This document shows, one piece after another, positions 39,242-51,583 of a stretch of 64,000 nucleotides of DNA. Position 1 is the first letter of the stretch. Every line of letters begins with the position of its first letter. Source of the DNA: Virgibacillus natechei (lineage in GTDB: Bacteria > Bacillota > Bacilli > Bacillales > Amphibacillaceae); assembly GCF_026013645.1 (NCBI RefSeq), contig NZ_CP110224.1:3162001-3226000 (forward strand), written 5' to 3'. Both the position numbers and the translations under genes were made by a program. The notes under the pieces are model-generated. The model did no database searches and was not told the DNA's origin. It saw only the letters and a list, made by a program, of their open reading frames with translations.

Positions 39242-40504
39242 TTATTTAAACGTAACAGGCAGAGAAGATAAACCTTGGGCTGCCAATTTAAATTGCCATT
39301 TGATATCCCCACGTGGGATACTTAACTGAATGTCTGGCATTCGTTCTAGTAGTGTTGTAAATGCGATATCTCCTTCCAATCGTGCAAGTGGTGCACCTAA
39401 ACACATATGAACACCCTGTCCGAAAGCGACATGACGTTTTACGTCGCGCGTTAAGTCTAATTCTTCTGAATCGCTATAAACATTGCCGTCTCGATTGGCT
39501 GACTTTAATAATGGAAAAAGTACATCTCCTTTTTTGATTGTTTGACCTCCGAGGACTAAATCTTTTTTTGCATAACGCGGACCAGCAGTCGTAGAAGGAC
39601 CGTGGTAACGTAATAATTCCTCGACCGCATTTGAGATTAAGCTCTTATCTTTTTTAAGCATCTCTAATTGATCTGGATGATCTAATAAAATGAGCGTCCC
39701 TGTTGATATCAAGTTGGTTGTCGTTTCATGTCCGGCAAATATTAGTAATTGCACTAATGATAATAGCTCTTTTTCATCTAGTTTATCACCGTCTTCTTCT
39801 AAACTAATTAATTCACTTATTAAATCATTTGCTGGCTGCTTTCGTTTCTCTGCAATTAATTGAGTAAAGTATTCGGTAAAGGATGCTAAACTTTCTTTAA
39901 CTTCATCATCTAATCGGCCTACGCCCAATCCTGTAGCTATCGCTTCTGACCATTGATAAATTTGTTCTTGTTGTGATGCGGGGACTCCAACCATGTAGGA
40001 AATTACTTTAATTGGTAGTTTATATGCATAATCTGTGACTATATCCATTTCACCTTTGTCTTGAACTTGTTCAAGCAATTCGTCTGCAATTTCCTGAACA
40101 GTTGGACGAAGATTTTCCATATATTTCGGAGTGAAAACTTTAGAAACTAAGCGTCGCAATCTACGATGGTCTGGTTCATCAAGCGCATTCAATGAATTTG
40201 CTAGGAAAAGTTGTGATCCTGTATCATCCGTTGTATTTGTTAAAGATTGTTTTATACTATTATCTTCATTAATATTTGATGGATCTACACAAAATAACGA
40301 TTGATCTTTCAATACTTTCTTTACCTCGTCCAATTGTGTAACAATCCATGTTTGTTGATCAGCATCCCCCACCTGCATTGGGATTGGTCTAACTGCTCCT
40401 TTCTCACGTAGTTCTGAAAATACATAAAAGGGATCAAAATCGCTCCTGCCTCCTAAAACTTTTAAGACTTCTTCTTCCGGTGCTATTGGATATGTTTGTT
40501 TCAT
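39242..40504 (-). CDS. Cytochrome P450
   Basis: A 420-residue soluble bacterial P450. The I-helix FAGHETTT is near 256-263, the K-helix ExxR is E296-R299, and the heme-binding FGQGVHMCLG has Cys368. The start is set at 40504, preceded by AAAGGAAG; an ATG seven codons earlier lacks a site. It resembles CYP107/CYP109-like enzymes that hydroxylate steroids, terpenoids or fatty acids. The electron chain (reductase and ferredoxin) is encoded downstream. Substrate unknown. Confidence 0.94.
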   Translation of the reverse strand: MKQTYPIAPEEEVLKVLGGRSDFDPFYVFSELREKGAVRPIPMQVGDADQQTWIVTQLDEVKKVLKDQSLFCVDPSNINEDNSIKQSLTNTTDDTGSQLFLANSLNALDEPDHRRLRRLVSKVFTPKYMENLRPTVQEIADELLEQVQDKGEMDIVTDYAYKLPIKVISYMVGVPASQQEQIYQWSEAIATGLGVGRLDDEVKESLASFTEYFTQLIAEKRKQPANDLISELISLEEDGDKLDEKELLSLVQLLIFAGHETTTNLISTGTLILLDHPDQLEMLKKDKSLISNAVEELLRYHGPSTTAGPRYAKKDLVLGGQTIKKGDVLFPLLKSANRDGNVYSDSEELDLTRDVKRHVAFGQGVHMCLGAPLARLEGDIAFTTLLERMPDIQLSIPRGDIKWQFKLAAQGLSSLPVTFK

Positions 40505-40701
40505 TGAACATCTTCCTTTCTCCATTAAGAATTTTTAACAACAATACCTTAGAATTAATAATAACAAACTAGTTATAAAACCATAACGTCCAAAAGGGCA
40601 ATATACACTTGCCCAATATATCTAATTTATAACTAGTTCTTTTTGACAGGTAATTGATATAAGTTTTAGACGTGTTCGATCCTTTAATGAAGTGATTGAT
40701 A

Positions 40702-40754
40702 AAAAACAAGTGGTTCCGTTAACTGTTTATAGATTGTTGGGACCACTTGTTTTT
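40702..40754 (-). terminator. Terminator of the chemoreceptor remnant
   Basis: A 16-bp stem with one mismatch and a T run on the minus strand overlaps the 3-prime end of the remnant at 40727. Confidence 0.7.
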
Positions 40755-41120
40755 ACATTAGGGATCTGTTTTCTTAATTCTTCCGACATCTTCGCTAAAT
40801 GAGATGCAGCCCTTCCTCTGTGCTAACCAATTGTTCTTCTGAAGAAGCAGCAATGCCAGTTGTTTTTGTTGTTGATTAATTTGCAGTTTTGGATACTTCT
40901 GTAACTGATGTATTGACATTCTCCATAATTTGAGACATTCTTTTGGATAATGCAGTAAGTAGTTGCGTTTCTTGATCGACATCTTCTACTGCATCTAAAA
41001 TACTTTCAAAGTTTTTACCTCTCTTTTCAACCATTTCCAAACCTTCTGTCACTTGCTCTTTGTTTCGTCTGGCCATTTCTAAAAATTGCTGAATATTTTG
41101 TTACGTAGAATTTTACTAAC
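40727..41120 (-). pseudogene. Methyl-accepting chemotaxis protein C-terminal remnant
   Basis: About 130 codons in two frames: QETQLLTALSKRMSQIMENVNTSVTEVSKTAN, then after a stop the typical IAASSEEQLVSTEEG and a final KMSEELRKQI helix. The order matches the signalling hairpin end of MCPs; no membrane or ligand domain is present. Confidence 0.65.
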
Positions 41121-41212
41121 CTCGTGATTTCATCTGCAGCATTACCCGATTATGGTGAACCCTATTGTCAAGACACATTTTTTAAAATTAAGGTGGGCAG
41201 AACGTTTTTGAT

Positions 41213-41410
41213 CTACCAATAATTCAGAGTAAGGGACACTCTTTTGCGGACAACTGTAGAGTTCTTGCTACCTAAATTGCTTGATACCCATCTATGAACA
41301 TAAGTTTCATTATCAACAATATCTGTTTCATATTGGAGTTGCTCATCTACAAGTTCTTGAATTTTTTCCTCTGACTTCATTACTGGTTCCGGGCATCCTT
41401 TACAACTCAT
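41213..41410 (-). pseudogene. Short Cys-rich protein, probable truncated DUF6171-like
   Basis: The 65-residue ORF starts MSCKGCPEPVMKSEEKIQELVDEQL, similar in pattern to small DUF6171-type proteins, and has a plausible site (AGAGGATGAG). The second half lacks the expected Cys pairs, suggesting a frameshift. The assignment is from memory and weak. Confidence 0.35.
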
Positions 41411-41450
41411 TTTTTCTCATCCTCTAAATTAACTATTTTACTGCCTATTA

Positions 41451-41491
41451 AAAAAACCATCATGTGAACAATACATACACGATGGTTTTAA
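41451..41491 (-). terminator. Terminator of the arabinan operon
   Basis: AAAACCATC pairs with GATGGTTTT across a 20-base partly paired loop, followed by a T run on the minus strand, 15 bases past the GH43 stop. Confidence 0.85.
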
Positions 41492-41506
41492 TATAATTTG
41501 TCAACA

Positions 41507-42670
41507 TTATTCAACAGTAATTGTTGCAGTAATCTTCTGTTTTGCGTTTTTTATCGTTTGTCCAGGTGAACCGAAATAAGGTGTACCATCTGTCTTCCAA
41601 AACATTTGTTGCACGCGCGCATGCCGATTATGATCGTATAATGGGTTGCCTTCAATCCCTTTATACGGACGGGCATGATAAACAAGCAGATCTGTAACAC
41701 CATCCTCAGCTACCGTAAAACTATTGTGACCTGGTCCATACTCTTTTGTTTCTTCATTCGAAACAAAAACAGGCTCTTTTGATTTTGTCCATGATTTTGG
41801 ATTTAACAAGTCACTATCTTCATCAGCAGATAATAAGCCCATTACATAGCGATCATCTGTGGCACTTGCGGAAAAAGCTACAAAGACTTTCCCATTACGT
41901 TTAATCACAGCTGCACCTTCATTCACATAAAAACCTTCTTGTTCCCAATTAAATTCTGGTGTTGATAATACGACCTGCTCCCCTTTGATTGTCCATGGGT
42001 TACTCATTTCCGCGATGTAAAGGTTTGAAATAGTGTCATAATCAACCTTCTGTGCCCAGATTAGATATCGTTTGCCTTTGTGCTCAAAAGTAGTAGCATC
42101 TAAGGAAAAACTTTGGAAATCGGTATTAATTTGCCCTTTTTCCACCCATTCACCTTCAAATGGATCCTCGGAACTGTTCTCCAACACATATGGACGAATA
42201 GCCCACACATCATCTCTGTCTCCCGCTGCATAATGAATATACCATTTACCATCAATAAAATGGAGTTCTGGTGCCCATATATGTATGGACATAATCCCAC
42301 TACCCCGTTTTCTCCACACCGCTTTTTCTTCCGCATTTGCAAGTTCTTTTATTGTTTTTGCTCTTCGCAGTATTATACGATCATATTCAGGATAAGAGCC
42401 TGTGAAATAATAATATCCATCCGTGTGTTTGTAGATATATGGATCTGCCCTCTGTTCAATTAAAGGGTTTGGGTACTCATACGTTTTAATTTTTCCTTCA
42501 ACAGTAACCTTTCCAGGCTCAGCAAATAGTTCAGAATGAGGCTTATCCCATAATACTTGTAGTTCTGTATGGACACCATTATTCAATTCAGCTGATACTT
42601 GATTCGGCATTTGTGGAGGGACTCCTATTTTGGTTGTTAGTTCTATCTTTTCTACGCTCTTTATATTCAT
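41507..42670 (-). CDS. GH43 glycosidase (arabinofuranosidase/xylosidase type)
   Basis: A 387-residue intracellular GH43 five-bladed propeller with a short N-terminal Ig-like segment (VSAELNNGVHTELQVLWDKP...). The catalytic Asp lies in QRADPYIYK (D77), the pKa-modulating Asp in FSLDATTF, and the acid Glu in YVNEGAAVI. There is no signal peptide. It probably trims arabinose from imported oligosaccharides. It is the last gene of the long operon. Its C-terminal 70 bases recur as debris at 32252. Confidence 0.9.
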   Translation of the reverse strand: MNIKSVEKIELTTKIGVPPQMPNQVSAELNNGVHTELQVLWDKPHSELFAEPGKVTVEGKIKTYEYPNPLIEQRADPYIYKHTDGYYYFTGSYPEYDRIILRRAKTIKELANAEEKAVWRKRGSGIMSIHIWAPELHFIDGKWYIHYAAGDRDDVWAIRPYVLENSSEDPFEGEWVEKGQINTDFQSFSLDATTFEHKGKRYLIWAQKVDYDTISNLYIAEMSNPWTIKGEQVVLSTPEFNWEQEGFYVNEGAAVIKRNGKVFVAFSASATDDRYVMGLLSADEDSDLLNPKSWTKSKEPVFVSNEETKEYGPGHNSFTVAEDGVTDLLVYHARPYKGIEGNPLYDHNRHARVQQMFWKTDGTPYFGSPGQTIKNAKQKITATITVE

Positions 42671-42686
42671 CTATGCTTCCCCTTTC

Positions 42687-43901
42687 TTAGAATGATAGTT
42701 TTTCTATAGGATATTTAAAATCCTCCTGTTTAAATTGATTAGCTAAAAATAGTCCAGTACACCTATCCCTTAAATGAAAAGCCTCATTTAAACTTAGCGA
42801 AACTAACGAATGTTCAATATTCAATTCCTCAGGTGTAGTGGGTCCTGCTACCGTTTTCAATAAATCTTTTATCTGTTGCGATGAAGGTAATTCCTTCATC
42901 ATTTGTTTTATTTGCTCCCAATTTGTTGTAAAACTTTCTAGATATCTAGAATCAGTTGACATAAGGTCTGGATCTATATCGGTGATTATTTGTTTATATA
43001 GATCAATGATAATAGTTGTGGCAACTCCAACCTTTGCTCCATGTAGCAATTGTTTAGCATCTTTTTTTAATAAATCCATTTCCCAATAATGGGATAAGTG
43101 ATGCTCACTTCCTGAAGCTGGTCTAGAGAAGTCCAACACAAGCATGACAAGACCTGACTCAATTAAAGCTTGCATCAGAATTTTTATTCCTTTATCTTCT
43201 CTTTTTGCTATTTCTTGAACACTATGAATACAATTGTCTAATGATCTCCTAGTTAAATCTGCTGCCAATTGGTTATATGGTTCTTTTCCTATTAAACTGG
43301 AAATTTCCCAATCTAATAGAGACGTATATTTCCCTATAATGTCACCAAATCCTGCTGCAGTCATCTCGCGCGGAGCATCTTTAATAATATCGATATCCGC
43401 GAATACTGCAACAGGGGAGGCAGTTTGAATGGTTTTCTTTACACCTTGAAAGATTAAAGGAGCTCCTTTAGACGTATAACCATCGACAGAAGCCGCAGTA
43501 GGAACAGAAATAAACGGAATAGACATTTTAAAGCTAGCAAAACGGACTATATCGTGAATAGTTCCTGAACCTACAGCTAAAATAACATCTGCACTATTCG
43601 GAATCTCCACAAGAAATTGAATTAAGGTACGTTCATCTGCAATTACTTCTCCATATTTATTCGGAGCTAATTCCACAATGGTAAGACGAAAATCATTCCT
43701 AGATAGTATATGTTCAATTTTATTTCCAGCTGCTTTTCTTGTATTTTCATCAACAACAAGAACGATATTTTTATATTCATGTGAAATTAAGTACGATGGA
43801 ATTTTATCTATCGCATTTTTTTCAATATTTAATTCTGGAAGAGTGACTTCTTCTATATTAAGTTGTTTTACAAGTTTTTTGATATCTTCAGGTATGCTCA
43901 T
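42687..43901 (-). CDS. araM: AraM-like sn-glycerol-1-phosphate dehydrogenase
   Basis: A 404-residue iron-containing alcohol dehydrogenase-fold protein. VGSGTIHDIVRFAS and SVPTAASVDGYTSKGAP are the cofactor segments of glycerol-1-phosphate dehydrogenases; AAGFGDIIGKYTSLLDW and the HHLSHYWEM segment contain likely metal ligands. B. subtilis AraM is an NAD-dependent, nickel-using glycerol-1-phosphate dehydrogenase located in the arabinose operon, as here. Why it sits in arabinose operons is unclear. Confidence 0.92.
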   Translation of the reverse strand: MSIPEDIKKLVKQLNIEEVTLPELNIEKNAIDKIPSYLISHEYKNIVLVVDENTRKAAGNKIEHILSRNDFRLTIVELAPNKYGEVIADERTLIQFLVEIPNSADVILAVGSGTIHDIVRFASFKMSIPFISVPTAASVDGYTSKGAPLIFQGVKKTIQTASPVAVFADIDIIKDAPREMTAAGFGDIIGKYTSLLDWEISSLIGKEPYNQLAADLTRRSLDNCIHSVQEIAKREDKGIKILMQALIESGLVMLVLDFSRPASGSEHHLSHYWEMDLLKKDAKQLLHGAKVGVATTIIIDLYKQIITDIDPDLMSTDSRYLESFTTNWEQIKQMMKELPSSQQIKDLLKTVAGPTTPEELNIEHSLVSLSLNEAFHLRDRCTGLFLANQFKQEDFKYPIEKLSF

Positions 43902-43930
43902 TATATATCCCCAACGTTTTTTATTTTTCT

Positions 43931-45721
43931 CTACTCAGCACTATCATTCCTGATATCCCAATACAACGTATATCGCTGATGGTGTAACTTATAAAATGGT
44001 ATCAGCGTTACATTTACATTACCAGGCTGACCAACAGGATCCGTTTTAAAAGTTAACGGAGAACCTTGTTCAGGGGTTATCCATTTATTTACATCCATTC
44101 GATCTGTTAAAAGGGTTGGGACATCTATTAATGGATAATCATTTAGTGCTTGATGATCAGCTACAATATCAGTTTCCGGAAAGTTTTCTTTTCCTAACGC
44201 TCCCGCCATAACAAGGGGGCCGTACATTATAACTTGTTTTTTCGGATCATCTTTTGATTTGTATGTGTATAGTTCCATAGGTAGTTTGATTTTAACGCTA
44301 TCGCCAGTAACCCATCTTCTCTTGATTATCAAGTACCCATTCTCTACTCTAGAGTAATGTTCATTTCCATTAACAGAAGCAATTACTTCTCCCTTTGCCC
44401 ATTGAGGTATTCGAACATGAATAGGTAATGTTTCATTGTTCCCCTTTGTTATGATCAATTTTGTCTCTTGTGATTCTGGAAATGAAGTTTCTTGCCTTAA
44501 CTTCATGTTTTTATCTTCCATATTAATTTCAGAAGCAATAAATAAATTCACATATAATTTTCCCTGTTCCTGATAATAGATGTTCCTTGTATAACGGGCT
44601 GGATTTTCCATCCCTGATCCTGTACAGCACCAAAATGAGTTATCTGGTGTACAATACACTTTAAAATGCCCCGGCTGGGTCGAAACGAAATACGTTTTCA
44701 TTCCTGTATCAGGATCTTGTGATGGCAGAATATGATTGTAAAGCGCCTTTTCATAGTATTCCATATATTCTGCCTTAGGGAACCAATGAAACAAATGCTC
44801 CGTAAGTTTAAGCATATTATAAGTATTACATGTCTCTGCAGTTGTAATTCCAAGCTCTTCTTCATTTTCAGACCCAAAATGTTCGCCAATACTATTTCCA
44901 CCGATAACATAAGAACGGTAATTCGTTACTTGTTTCCAAAAGAAATCAGCCAAGTCTTTATATTTCTTCTCACCAGTAATATCGTATATTTTTGCTGCTC
45001 CGATCACCTTAGGGATTTGTGTATTCGCGTGTTTCCCTTCAAGATCATCGATACCTTCCGATAAAGGAGTTAATATGGCATGGTGGCAAAAACGTTTAGC
45101 AAGGTCTAAGTATTCTTTGTTATTAGTCAAAATATAGACGTCTGCCATTACTTCATTCATCCCACCGTGCTCACAGATCAACATTTTTTCAAATTGTTCA
45201 TCAGTAAGATTTCCTAACCCATTTTTTGCCCAATTAGCAAGTATTAGCACAATATCTAATGCTTTTCTATTGCCAGTATATTTATAAGTATCGATTAGAC
45301 CAGCAAATATTTTATGGATACTATACCAAGGAACCCAAGAGCCACCCAAGCTAAAATTATCTACTTGAAAATCCCCATTAAAAACATTATCAAAGCAGGT
45401 ACGAGGAAAACCACTTACATAACCTTTTGGTTCAGAGTACTGTATATTTCCTAACTCATCAATTGCATAATCAAGCTTTTGTTTTAATTCAGTATTCCAT
45501 GTGGTGGCATACATGCTTGCAGCCGCTGAAAGCCAATGTCCGATTGAATGGCCTGCAATCTCCTCTTTCTCCCACCCGCCATAACGTGGCTTTTTAGGAG
45601 CTTGATCATTCGCCTCATAGCACGGTGCCACGAGTCTATCAATATCCAAATAGTGCAGGTATTCTTCTCCTTTTTCCTGTGATTGCTTAAAAATACCATT
45701 AAGAAGATTCACGTTATCCAT
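43931..45721 (-). CDS. GH127 beta-L-arabinofuranosidase
   Basis: A 596-residue cytoplasmic enzyme of the former DUF1680 family. The zinc and catalytic residues known from Bifidobacterium HypBA1 can be placed: E296 and C298 in AETCNTYN and C365-C366 in FWCCTGSGMENPARY, one of which is the Cys nucleophile. An (alpha/alpha)6 barrel is followed by beta domains ending near 590. It removes beta-linked L-arabinofuranose, as found on extensin or some arabinogalactans. GAGGAG precedes the ATG. Confidence 0.94.
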   Translation of the reverse strand: MDNVNLLNGIFKQSQEKGEEYLHYLDIDRLVAPCYEANDQAPKKPRYGGWEKEEIAGHSIGHWLSAAASMYATTWNTELKQKLDYAIDELGNIQYSEPKGYVSGFPRTCFDNVFNGDFQVDNFSLGGSWVPWYSIHKIFAGLIDTYKYTGNRKALDIVLILANWAKNGLGNLTDEQFEKMLICEHGGMNEVMADVYILTNNKEYLDLAKRFCHHAILTPLSEGIDDLEGKHANTQIPKVIGAAKIYDITGEKKYKDLADFFWKQVTNYRSYVIGGNSIGEHFGSENEEELGITTAETCNTYNMLKLTEHLFHWFPKAEYMEYYEKALYNHILPSQDPDTGMKTYFVSTQPGHFKVYCTPDNSFWCCTGSGMENPARYTRNIYYQEQGKLYVNLFIASEINMEDKNMKLRQETSFPESQETKLIITKGNNETLPIHVRIPQWAKGEVIASVNGNEHYSRVENGYLIIKRRWVTGDSVKIKLPMELYTYKSKDDPKKQVIMYGPLVMAGALGKENFPETDIVADHQALNDYPLIDVPTLLTDRMDVNKWITPEQGSPLTFKTDPVGQPGNVNVTLIPFYKLHHQRYTLYWDIRNDSAE

Positions 45722-45751
45722 TATCTACTCCTCATTTTGAGTCAAATTTAG

Positions 45752-47236
45752 TTAGGATTCTATTGATATTAGTGTTACTGATTTCGAAGGCAATGAGATA
45801 TCAAGGGTTTGGCCGTTCCATTTATAATCTTTAAAATCAACAGGCTCAACTGCCTCTGGACTTTCGAACGTATTTCGATCATTCATATTGTCAGAAGTTA
45901 AAACTCTTCCTGATATTTTACTTGGATCTGCAATTCCACGTAAGTCTAAGCTTATATCTGCACCTGAATCTTTATCCAAATTACACAAGCTTATATTTAT
46001 TTTACCCTCTTCATCCTTAGAAGCTGATACGCTCAGTTGGGATATAGAACCATTATTAATGGTGCCTGTGTTAACATCTATAGCTAGTTTCTTAGCATCT
46101 TGGTGTACTTTATACATTTCAAACACATGATAGGTTGGGGTTAATATCATTTTAGATCCCTCAGTTAAAATCATTGCTTGCAATACATTTACCGTTTGAG
46201 CAATATTCGCCATTTGTACACGATCACTATGATCATTAAATATATTTAAAGATATTCCGGCTACCAGGGCATCACGAATGGTGTTCTGCTGATAAAGAAA
46301 TCCTGGATTTGTTCCTGGCTCCACATCAAACCAAGTCCCCCACTCGTCAATAATCATTCCAATTCGTTTGTCTGGATCATATTTATCCATTAGAGTTCCA
46401 TGTTTTCGAATTAGTTCATCTATATGGAGTGCTTTTTTCATGGTAATGTTCCATTCATCCTCCGAAAAGTTGGTTGCTGACCCCTTTCCTTCCCAAAAAT
46501 CTCCAGGAATAGTGTAGTAATGTAAGCTTAGTCCATCCATAAAGTCAGATGCTTCTCGCATTAATGTTTCTGTCCAGTTGTAGTCATCTATATTAGCACC
46601 GCCTGCAATTTTATAAATCTTATTTTCCCCGTAATTACGTACATAAGTCTGGTAACGTCGATAAAGGTCTGCATAATATTGTGGACGCATGTTCCCACCA
46701 CAGCCCCAATTTTCGTTACCTACCCCAAAATAGGTTAATTGCCATGGCTCTTCTTTTCCGTTTTCTTTGCGCCAATTGGCCATAGGTGACTCACCGTCAA
46801 ATGTGATGTATTCCACCCATTCAGACATTTCCTGTACGGTGCCACTGCCTACATTTCCACCAATATATGGCTCTGCACCGAGCATCTCACAAAGCATCAT
46901 AAATTCATGGGTTCCGAAGTGGTTGTTCTCCAACACACCGCCCCAATGCGTATTTACCATTTGCTTTCTATCTTCGCGCTTACCTACTCCATCCTTCCAA
47001 TGATATTCATCAGCAAAACAACCTCCAGGCCATCTTAAAACCGGGATATCTAGTTTCTTTAATGCTTCTAATACATCATTACGTATCCCTCTGGTGTTAG
47101 GAATGGAAGACTCTTCACCAACCCAAATACCTTCATAAATAGACCTGCCAAGATGTTCAGCAAAATGTCCATAAATATTTTTGTTAATCGTCCCTTGTTC
47201 AATATCAGTATTTATTACTACATTGCTTTTTTTCAT
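45752..47236 (-). CDS. abfA: Alpha-L-arabinofuranosidase, GH51 (copy 1)
   Basis: A 494-residue GH51 enzyme. The N-terminal [16 protein letters not shown] is followed by the barrel with acid/base E175 in GVGNENWG and nucleophile E298 in IIDEWG, then a C-terminal beta domain. There is no signal peptide, so it acts on imported arabino-oligosaccharides. GAGGTG precedes the ATG. It differs clearly from the second GH51 at 49903 (for example NENWG versus NEMDG), which suggests different linkage preferences. Confidence 0.95.
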   Translation of the reverse strand: MKKSNVVINTDIEQGTINKNIYGHFAEHLGRSIYEGIWVGEESSIPNTRGIRNDVLEALKKLDIPVLRWPGGCFADEYHWKDGVGKREDRKQMVNTHWGGVLENNHFGTHEFMMLCEMLGAEPYIGGNVGSGTVQEMSEWVEYITFDGESPMANWRKENGKEEPWQLTYFGVGNENWGCGGNMRPQYYADLYRRYQTYVRNYGENKIYKIAGGANIDDYNWTETLMREASDFMDGLSLHYYTIPGDFWEGKGSATNFSEDEWNITMKKALHIDELIRKHGTLMDKYDPDKRIGMIIDEWGTWFDVEPGTNPGFLYQQNTIRDALVAGISLNIFNDHSDRVQMANIAQTVNVLQAMILTEGSKMILTPTYHVFEMYKVHQDAKKLAIDVNTGTINNGSISQLSVSASKDEEGKINISLCNLDKDSGADISLDLRGIADPSKISGRVLTSDNMNDRNTFESPEAVEPVDFKDYKWNGQTLDISLPSKSVTLISIES

Positions 47237-47305
47237 TATTACACCTCGTTATTCGTATATTTTTGAATTACAATGAAACAATTCCCATATAAACCTAGTA
47301 AAGAC

Positions 47306-47941
47306 TCACAGATTTTTTTCACTTATAGATCTGTTATCTAACTTTGAAAATACATGCATCGATAGCCAAATCCATACCAATGAACAAATGCTAAAAGTAT
47401 AAAAAGGGATCAAAACAGGGAGTTCAAGGGATAAATAAAGCACTGAAAATATAACGATCACTTTTGCAATAGAAATATGTATCTTTGTTAAACCTATAAC
47501 CAGTGCATTTTTAAGATGCCGCATAATACTTGCTTGATAATAGGCCAACAACGGAAATGTCCAGATAACAGTTAAGATATACATAAAAATCACAATATAA
47601 AAAGCGAACGGAACAATAAATATTACTTCGCCTTGAGATGCCGCAAGGAGACGATAATTAAAATAAAGCACCAAACCGATCAATGCAAACAACCACCCTA
47701 GCAAATTTGCGGAAATAAATTCCTGACGATATATACTTTTAAAAGACTTCCATATTTTTATATCTTGCTGTCCACCTATCCATTTTCTAGATATATTTAA
47801 AGTGGCAACTGTTGCTGGAAATACGCCTGCAACAAACAAACCAAATATCGAAAAAACTATCCAAAGGAAATTTAAAAAGGCTAATTTTGTAACCCAGTGC
47901 ATAATTTTATCTAGTGATGTCACTACTCCATTAGCATTCAA
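47306..47941 (-). CDS. YesL-like DUF624 membrane protein
   Basis: A 211-residue protein with about five membrane segments and the same layout as the gene at 18419: FLWIVFSIFGLFVAGVFPATVATL and ISRKWIGGQQ. A TTG start preceded by AGGAGAGGTGG is likely. It again sits beside CUT1 permeases. Function unknown; possibly an accessory of oligosaccharide uptake. Confidence 0.86.
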   Translation of the reverse strand: MNANGVVTSLDKIMHWVTKLAFLNFLWIVFSIFGLFVAGVFPATVATLNISRKWIGGQQDIKIWKSFKSIYRQEFISANLLGWLFALIGLVLYFNYRLLAASQGEVIFIVPFAFYIVIFMYILTVIWTFPLLAYYQASIMRHLKNALVIGLTKIHISIAKVIVIFSVLYLSLELPVLIPFYTFSICSLVWIWLSMHVFSKLDNRSISEKNL

Positions 47942-48057
47942 CTTTCCACCTCTCCTTTATCATCCAGTTTCGTTTTTGGCATAAATAATAATTTAACAAT
48001 AAGCCCCTAGTTTTCTCAGAATGTCATACGAAAAAGCTTGACGTAGTAATAAGATAA

Positions 48058-48900
48058 TTATCCTTTGACCCCTCCGGTTGTAAGTCCTGCCACAAAATAA
48101 CGTTGGAAGATGATAAACAATATCATAATAGGAATGATGGTCATTACTGATCCAGCAATCAATACATCATAATTATTTCCATAAGGTGTCAATAAGGTTG
48201 CCAGTCCGATAGGCAACGTAAACATGTCATTTGAACGTAATACAAGTAGAGGCCAGAGAAAATTGTTCCAGCTTGTAAGCCCTTGTAAGATCGCCATTGC
48301 TGCTAGCGATGGCCCCATTAATGGCAACATGATCTTAAAGAATATACCATATTCTGTACTACCATCAATTCTCGCTGCATCCATTAACTGTTTCGGCAGA
48401 CCTAAAGCATATTGTCTAAAGAAAAACACTGCTACTGGAGCAACAATTAAAGGTAATACCACTGCCAGATAGGTATCAATAATTTGGGTACTAACCATTA
48501 ATTGATAAAGTGGTAACATTAAGATTTCAAACGGTACCATAAGAATCAACAGAACGAGGATAAAAAAGAAATTTCTTCCTTTAAAATCATAAACTGCCAA
48601 TGCATACCCAACCATTGATGAAAAAAACAAAGACGTAACAATTGTAACAGCTGAGATAATTAAACTATTTCCATACCAAGTCCAATATTCTGAGGCTTGA
48701 GTAAAGATATAAGTATAGTTATCTAGGGTTAACCGACTAAAATCAATACTAAAACTAATTCCATCCTGCATTAAATCGGCAGAAGGTCTGAATGATGAAA
48801 TTAATAAGCTAATTATCGGAAATAAAGCAATCAGACAAATTATTACAAAGCCTATATTTGCTATCCATTTTAAGAGTTTAATTTTTCCTTTCTCATCCAT
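48058..48900 (-). CDS. araQ: Arabino-oligosaccharide ABC permease (AraQ type)
   Basis: A 280-residue MalG-type permease with six membrane segments. The EAA loop is QLMDAARIDGSTEYGIFFKIMLPLMGPS (about 165-192). It starts directly after the partner permease stop. The gene order around it matches araNPQ of Bacillus subtilis, which imports arabinose oligomers using the MsmX ATPase. Confidence 0.9.
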   Translation of the reverse strand: MDEKGKIKLLKWIANIGFVIICLIALFPIISLLISSFRPSADLMQDGISFSIDFSRLTLDNYTYIFTQASEYWTWYGNSLIISAVTIVTSLFFSSMVGYALAVYDFKGRNFFFILVLLILMVPFEILMLPLYQLMVSTQIIDTYLAVVLPLIVAPVAVFFFRQYALGLPKQLMDAARIDGSTEYGIFFKIMLPLMGPSLAAMAILQGLTSWNNFLWPLLVLRSNDMFTLPIGLATLLTPYGNNYDVLIAGSVMTIIPIMILFIIFQRYFVAGLTTGGVKG

Positions 48901-49833
48901 CTATTCATCACCCCTTTTAAAGGTTCCAGTAAGCAGTAGATAAATGATACTGATTATAAATATGATTATCATTAATGCAACCCCGATTGCTGCACCAAAT
49001 CCCATATCATTTTGTCCAATACCTTGTTGGTAAATATAACCTACTACAGTTAAACCTATATTCCCTGGAGAACTTGCTTCCCAAAATACAAAACTTTCTT
49101 CAAACATTCTGAAGCCATTAATGATGGTAATAGTACTAACAAATATAATAATTGGTTTCACACTTGGGATAGTAACAAATTTTAATTTCTGCCATGCGGA
49201 TGCTCCATCAATTTCTGCCGCTTCATATAATTCTCCGGGTACATTTTGCAATGCTGCCAGAAAATACAACATATTAACTCCTATCCAACGCCATGAACCA
49301 AGGATAACCATTAAGAACATAGCGGACCAGGCATTATAGCGCCACTCAACAGAATCAATTCCAAACCAATTGATAATTTGGTTTGCAACAGCAGTATCTT
49401 GTTCCCCGAACATTAATCTAAAGATCATCCCCCCTACAATCGTGGAGGTTAAGGCAGGAATAAAAAGAGATGCACGAAATATAGTTTTGAATCTAACAAA
49501 TTTAGAATTTAGAAATATTGCCAAAAACAAAGGAACTATAGTGAGAACTAATACCGTTAAAATTACATAGATTGTTGTATTCGAAAGTGCTGTGTAAAAT
49601 GTAGAGTTAGTTAATCTTGAATAATTTTCTAACCCAATAAATTCAACTTGACCTGGTAATATACTTTGAAAACTCATGATAATACCTTGCACGGCTGGAT
49701 ATAAAGTAAGAACCAAAAATGAAAGTATGAAAGGTGAAACAAAAATATAAGGAACTATATTTTTAGAGTTTAATAATTTCATCAGTTTATTCGGTTGTTT
49801 ACCTACAGGTTTAGTGCCATTAATTTCTGGCAT
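48901..49833 (-). CDS. araP: Arabino-oligosaccharide ABC permease (AraP type)
   Basis: A 310-residue MalF-type permease with six membrane segments after a basic N-terminus. The EAA loop is ELYEAAEIDGASAWQKLKFVTIPSVKPI (about 206-233). GAGGAGG precedes the ATG. It partners with AraQ and with the binding protein at 51584. Confidence 0.9.
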   Translation of the reverse strand: MPEINGTKPVGKQPNKLMKLLNSKNIVPYIFVSPFILSFLVLTLYPAVQGIIMSFQSILPGQVEFIGLENYSRLTNSTFYTALSNTTIYVILTVLVLTIVPLFLAIFLNSKFVRFKTIFRASLFIPALTSTIVGGMIFRLMFGEQDTAVANQIINWFGIDSVEWRYNAWSAMFLMVILGSWRWIGVNMLYFLAALQNVPGELYEAAEIDGASAWQKLKFVTIPSVKPIIIFVSTITIINGFRMFEESFVFWEASSPGNIGLTVVGYIYQQGIGQNDMGFGAAIGVALMIIIFIISIIYLLLTGTFKRGDE

Positions 49834-49902
49834 CCAATTTCCTCCTCGCTATTATTTATTAAAATCAGCGGTATGAATCGTATCAGGAAGTTACTTATCA
49901 AT

Positions 49903-51447
<1,545 letters not shown>

Positions 51448-51530
51448 CTAGTAAATCCTTTTGAAGCGTATCTATTTAAATTTCTAATTATAAATAAATT
51501 CTCTTCCTTAATCGACTTTGCTTGGATTAT

Positions 51531-51574
51531 AAAAATAGAAAGCAAGCACGTTTATTTCCTTGCTTTCTATTTTT
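51531..51574 (-). terminator. Strong hairpin between binding protein and GH51 genes
   Basis: A perfect 16-bp stem with a 12-base loop and T run on the minus strand. It should end or strongly attenuate transcription after the binding-protein gene, favouring excess binding protein over downstream genes. Confidence 0.85.
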
Positions 51575-51583
51575 AATTATCTA

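Noticed and set aside
40727..41410. Possible intact chemotaxis or small Cys protein genes
   Set aside because: Reading frames break repeatedly and only C-terminal or N-terminal pieces of known families are visible, so both were called remnants.
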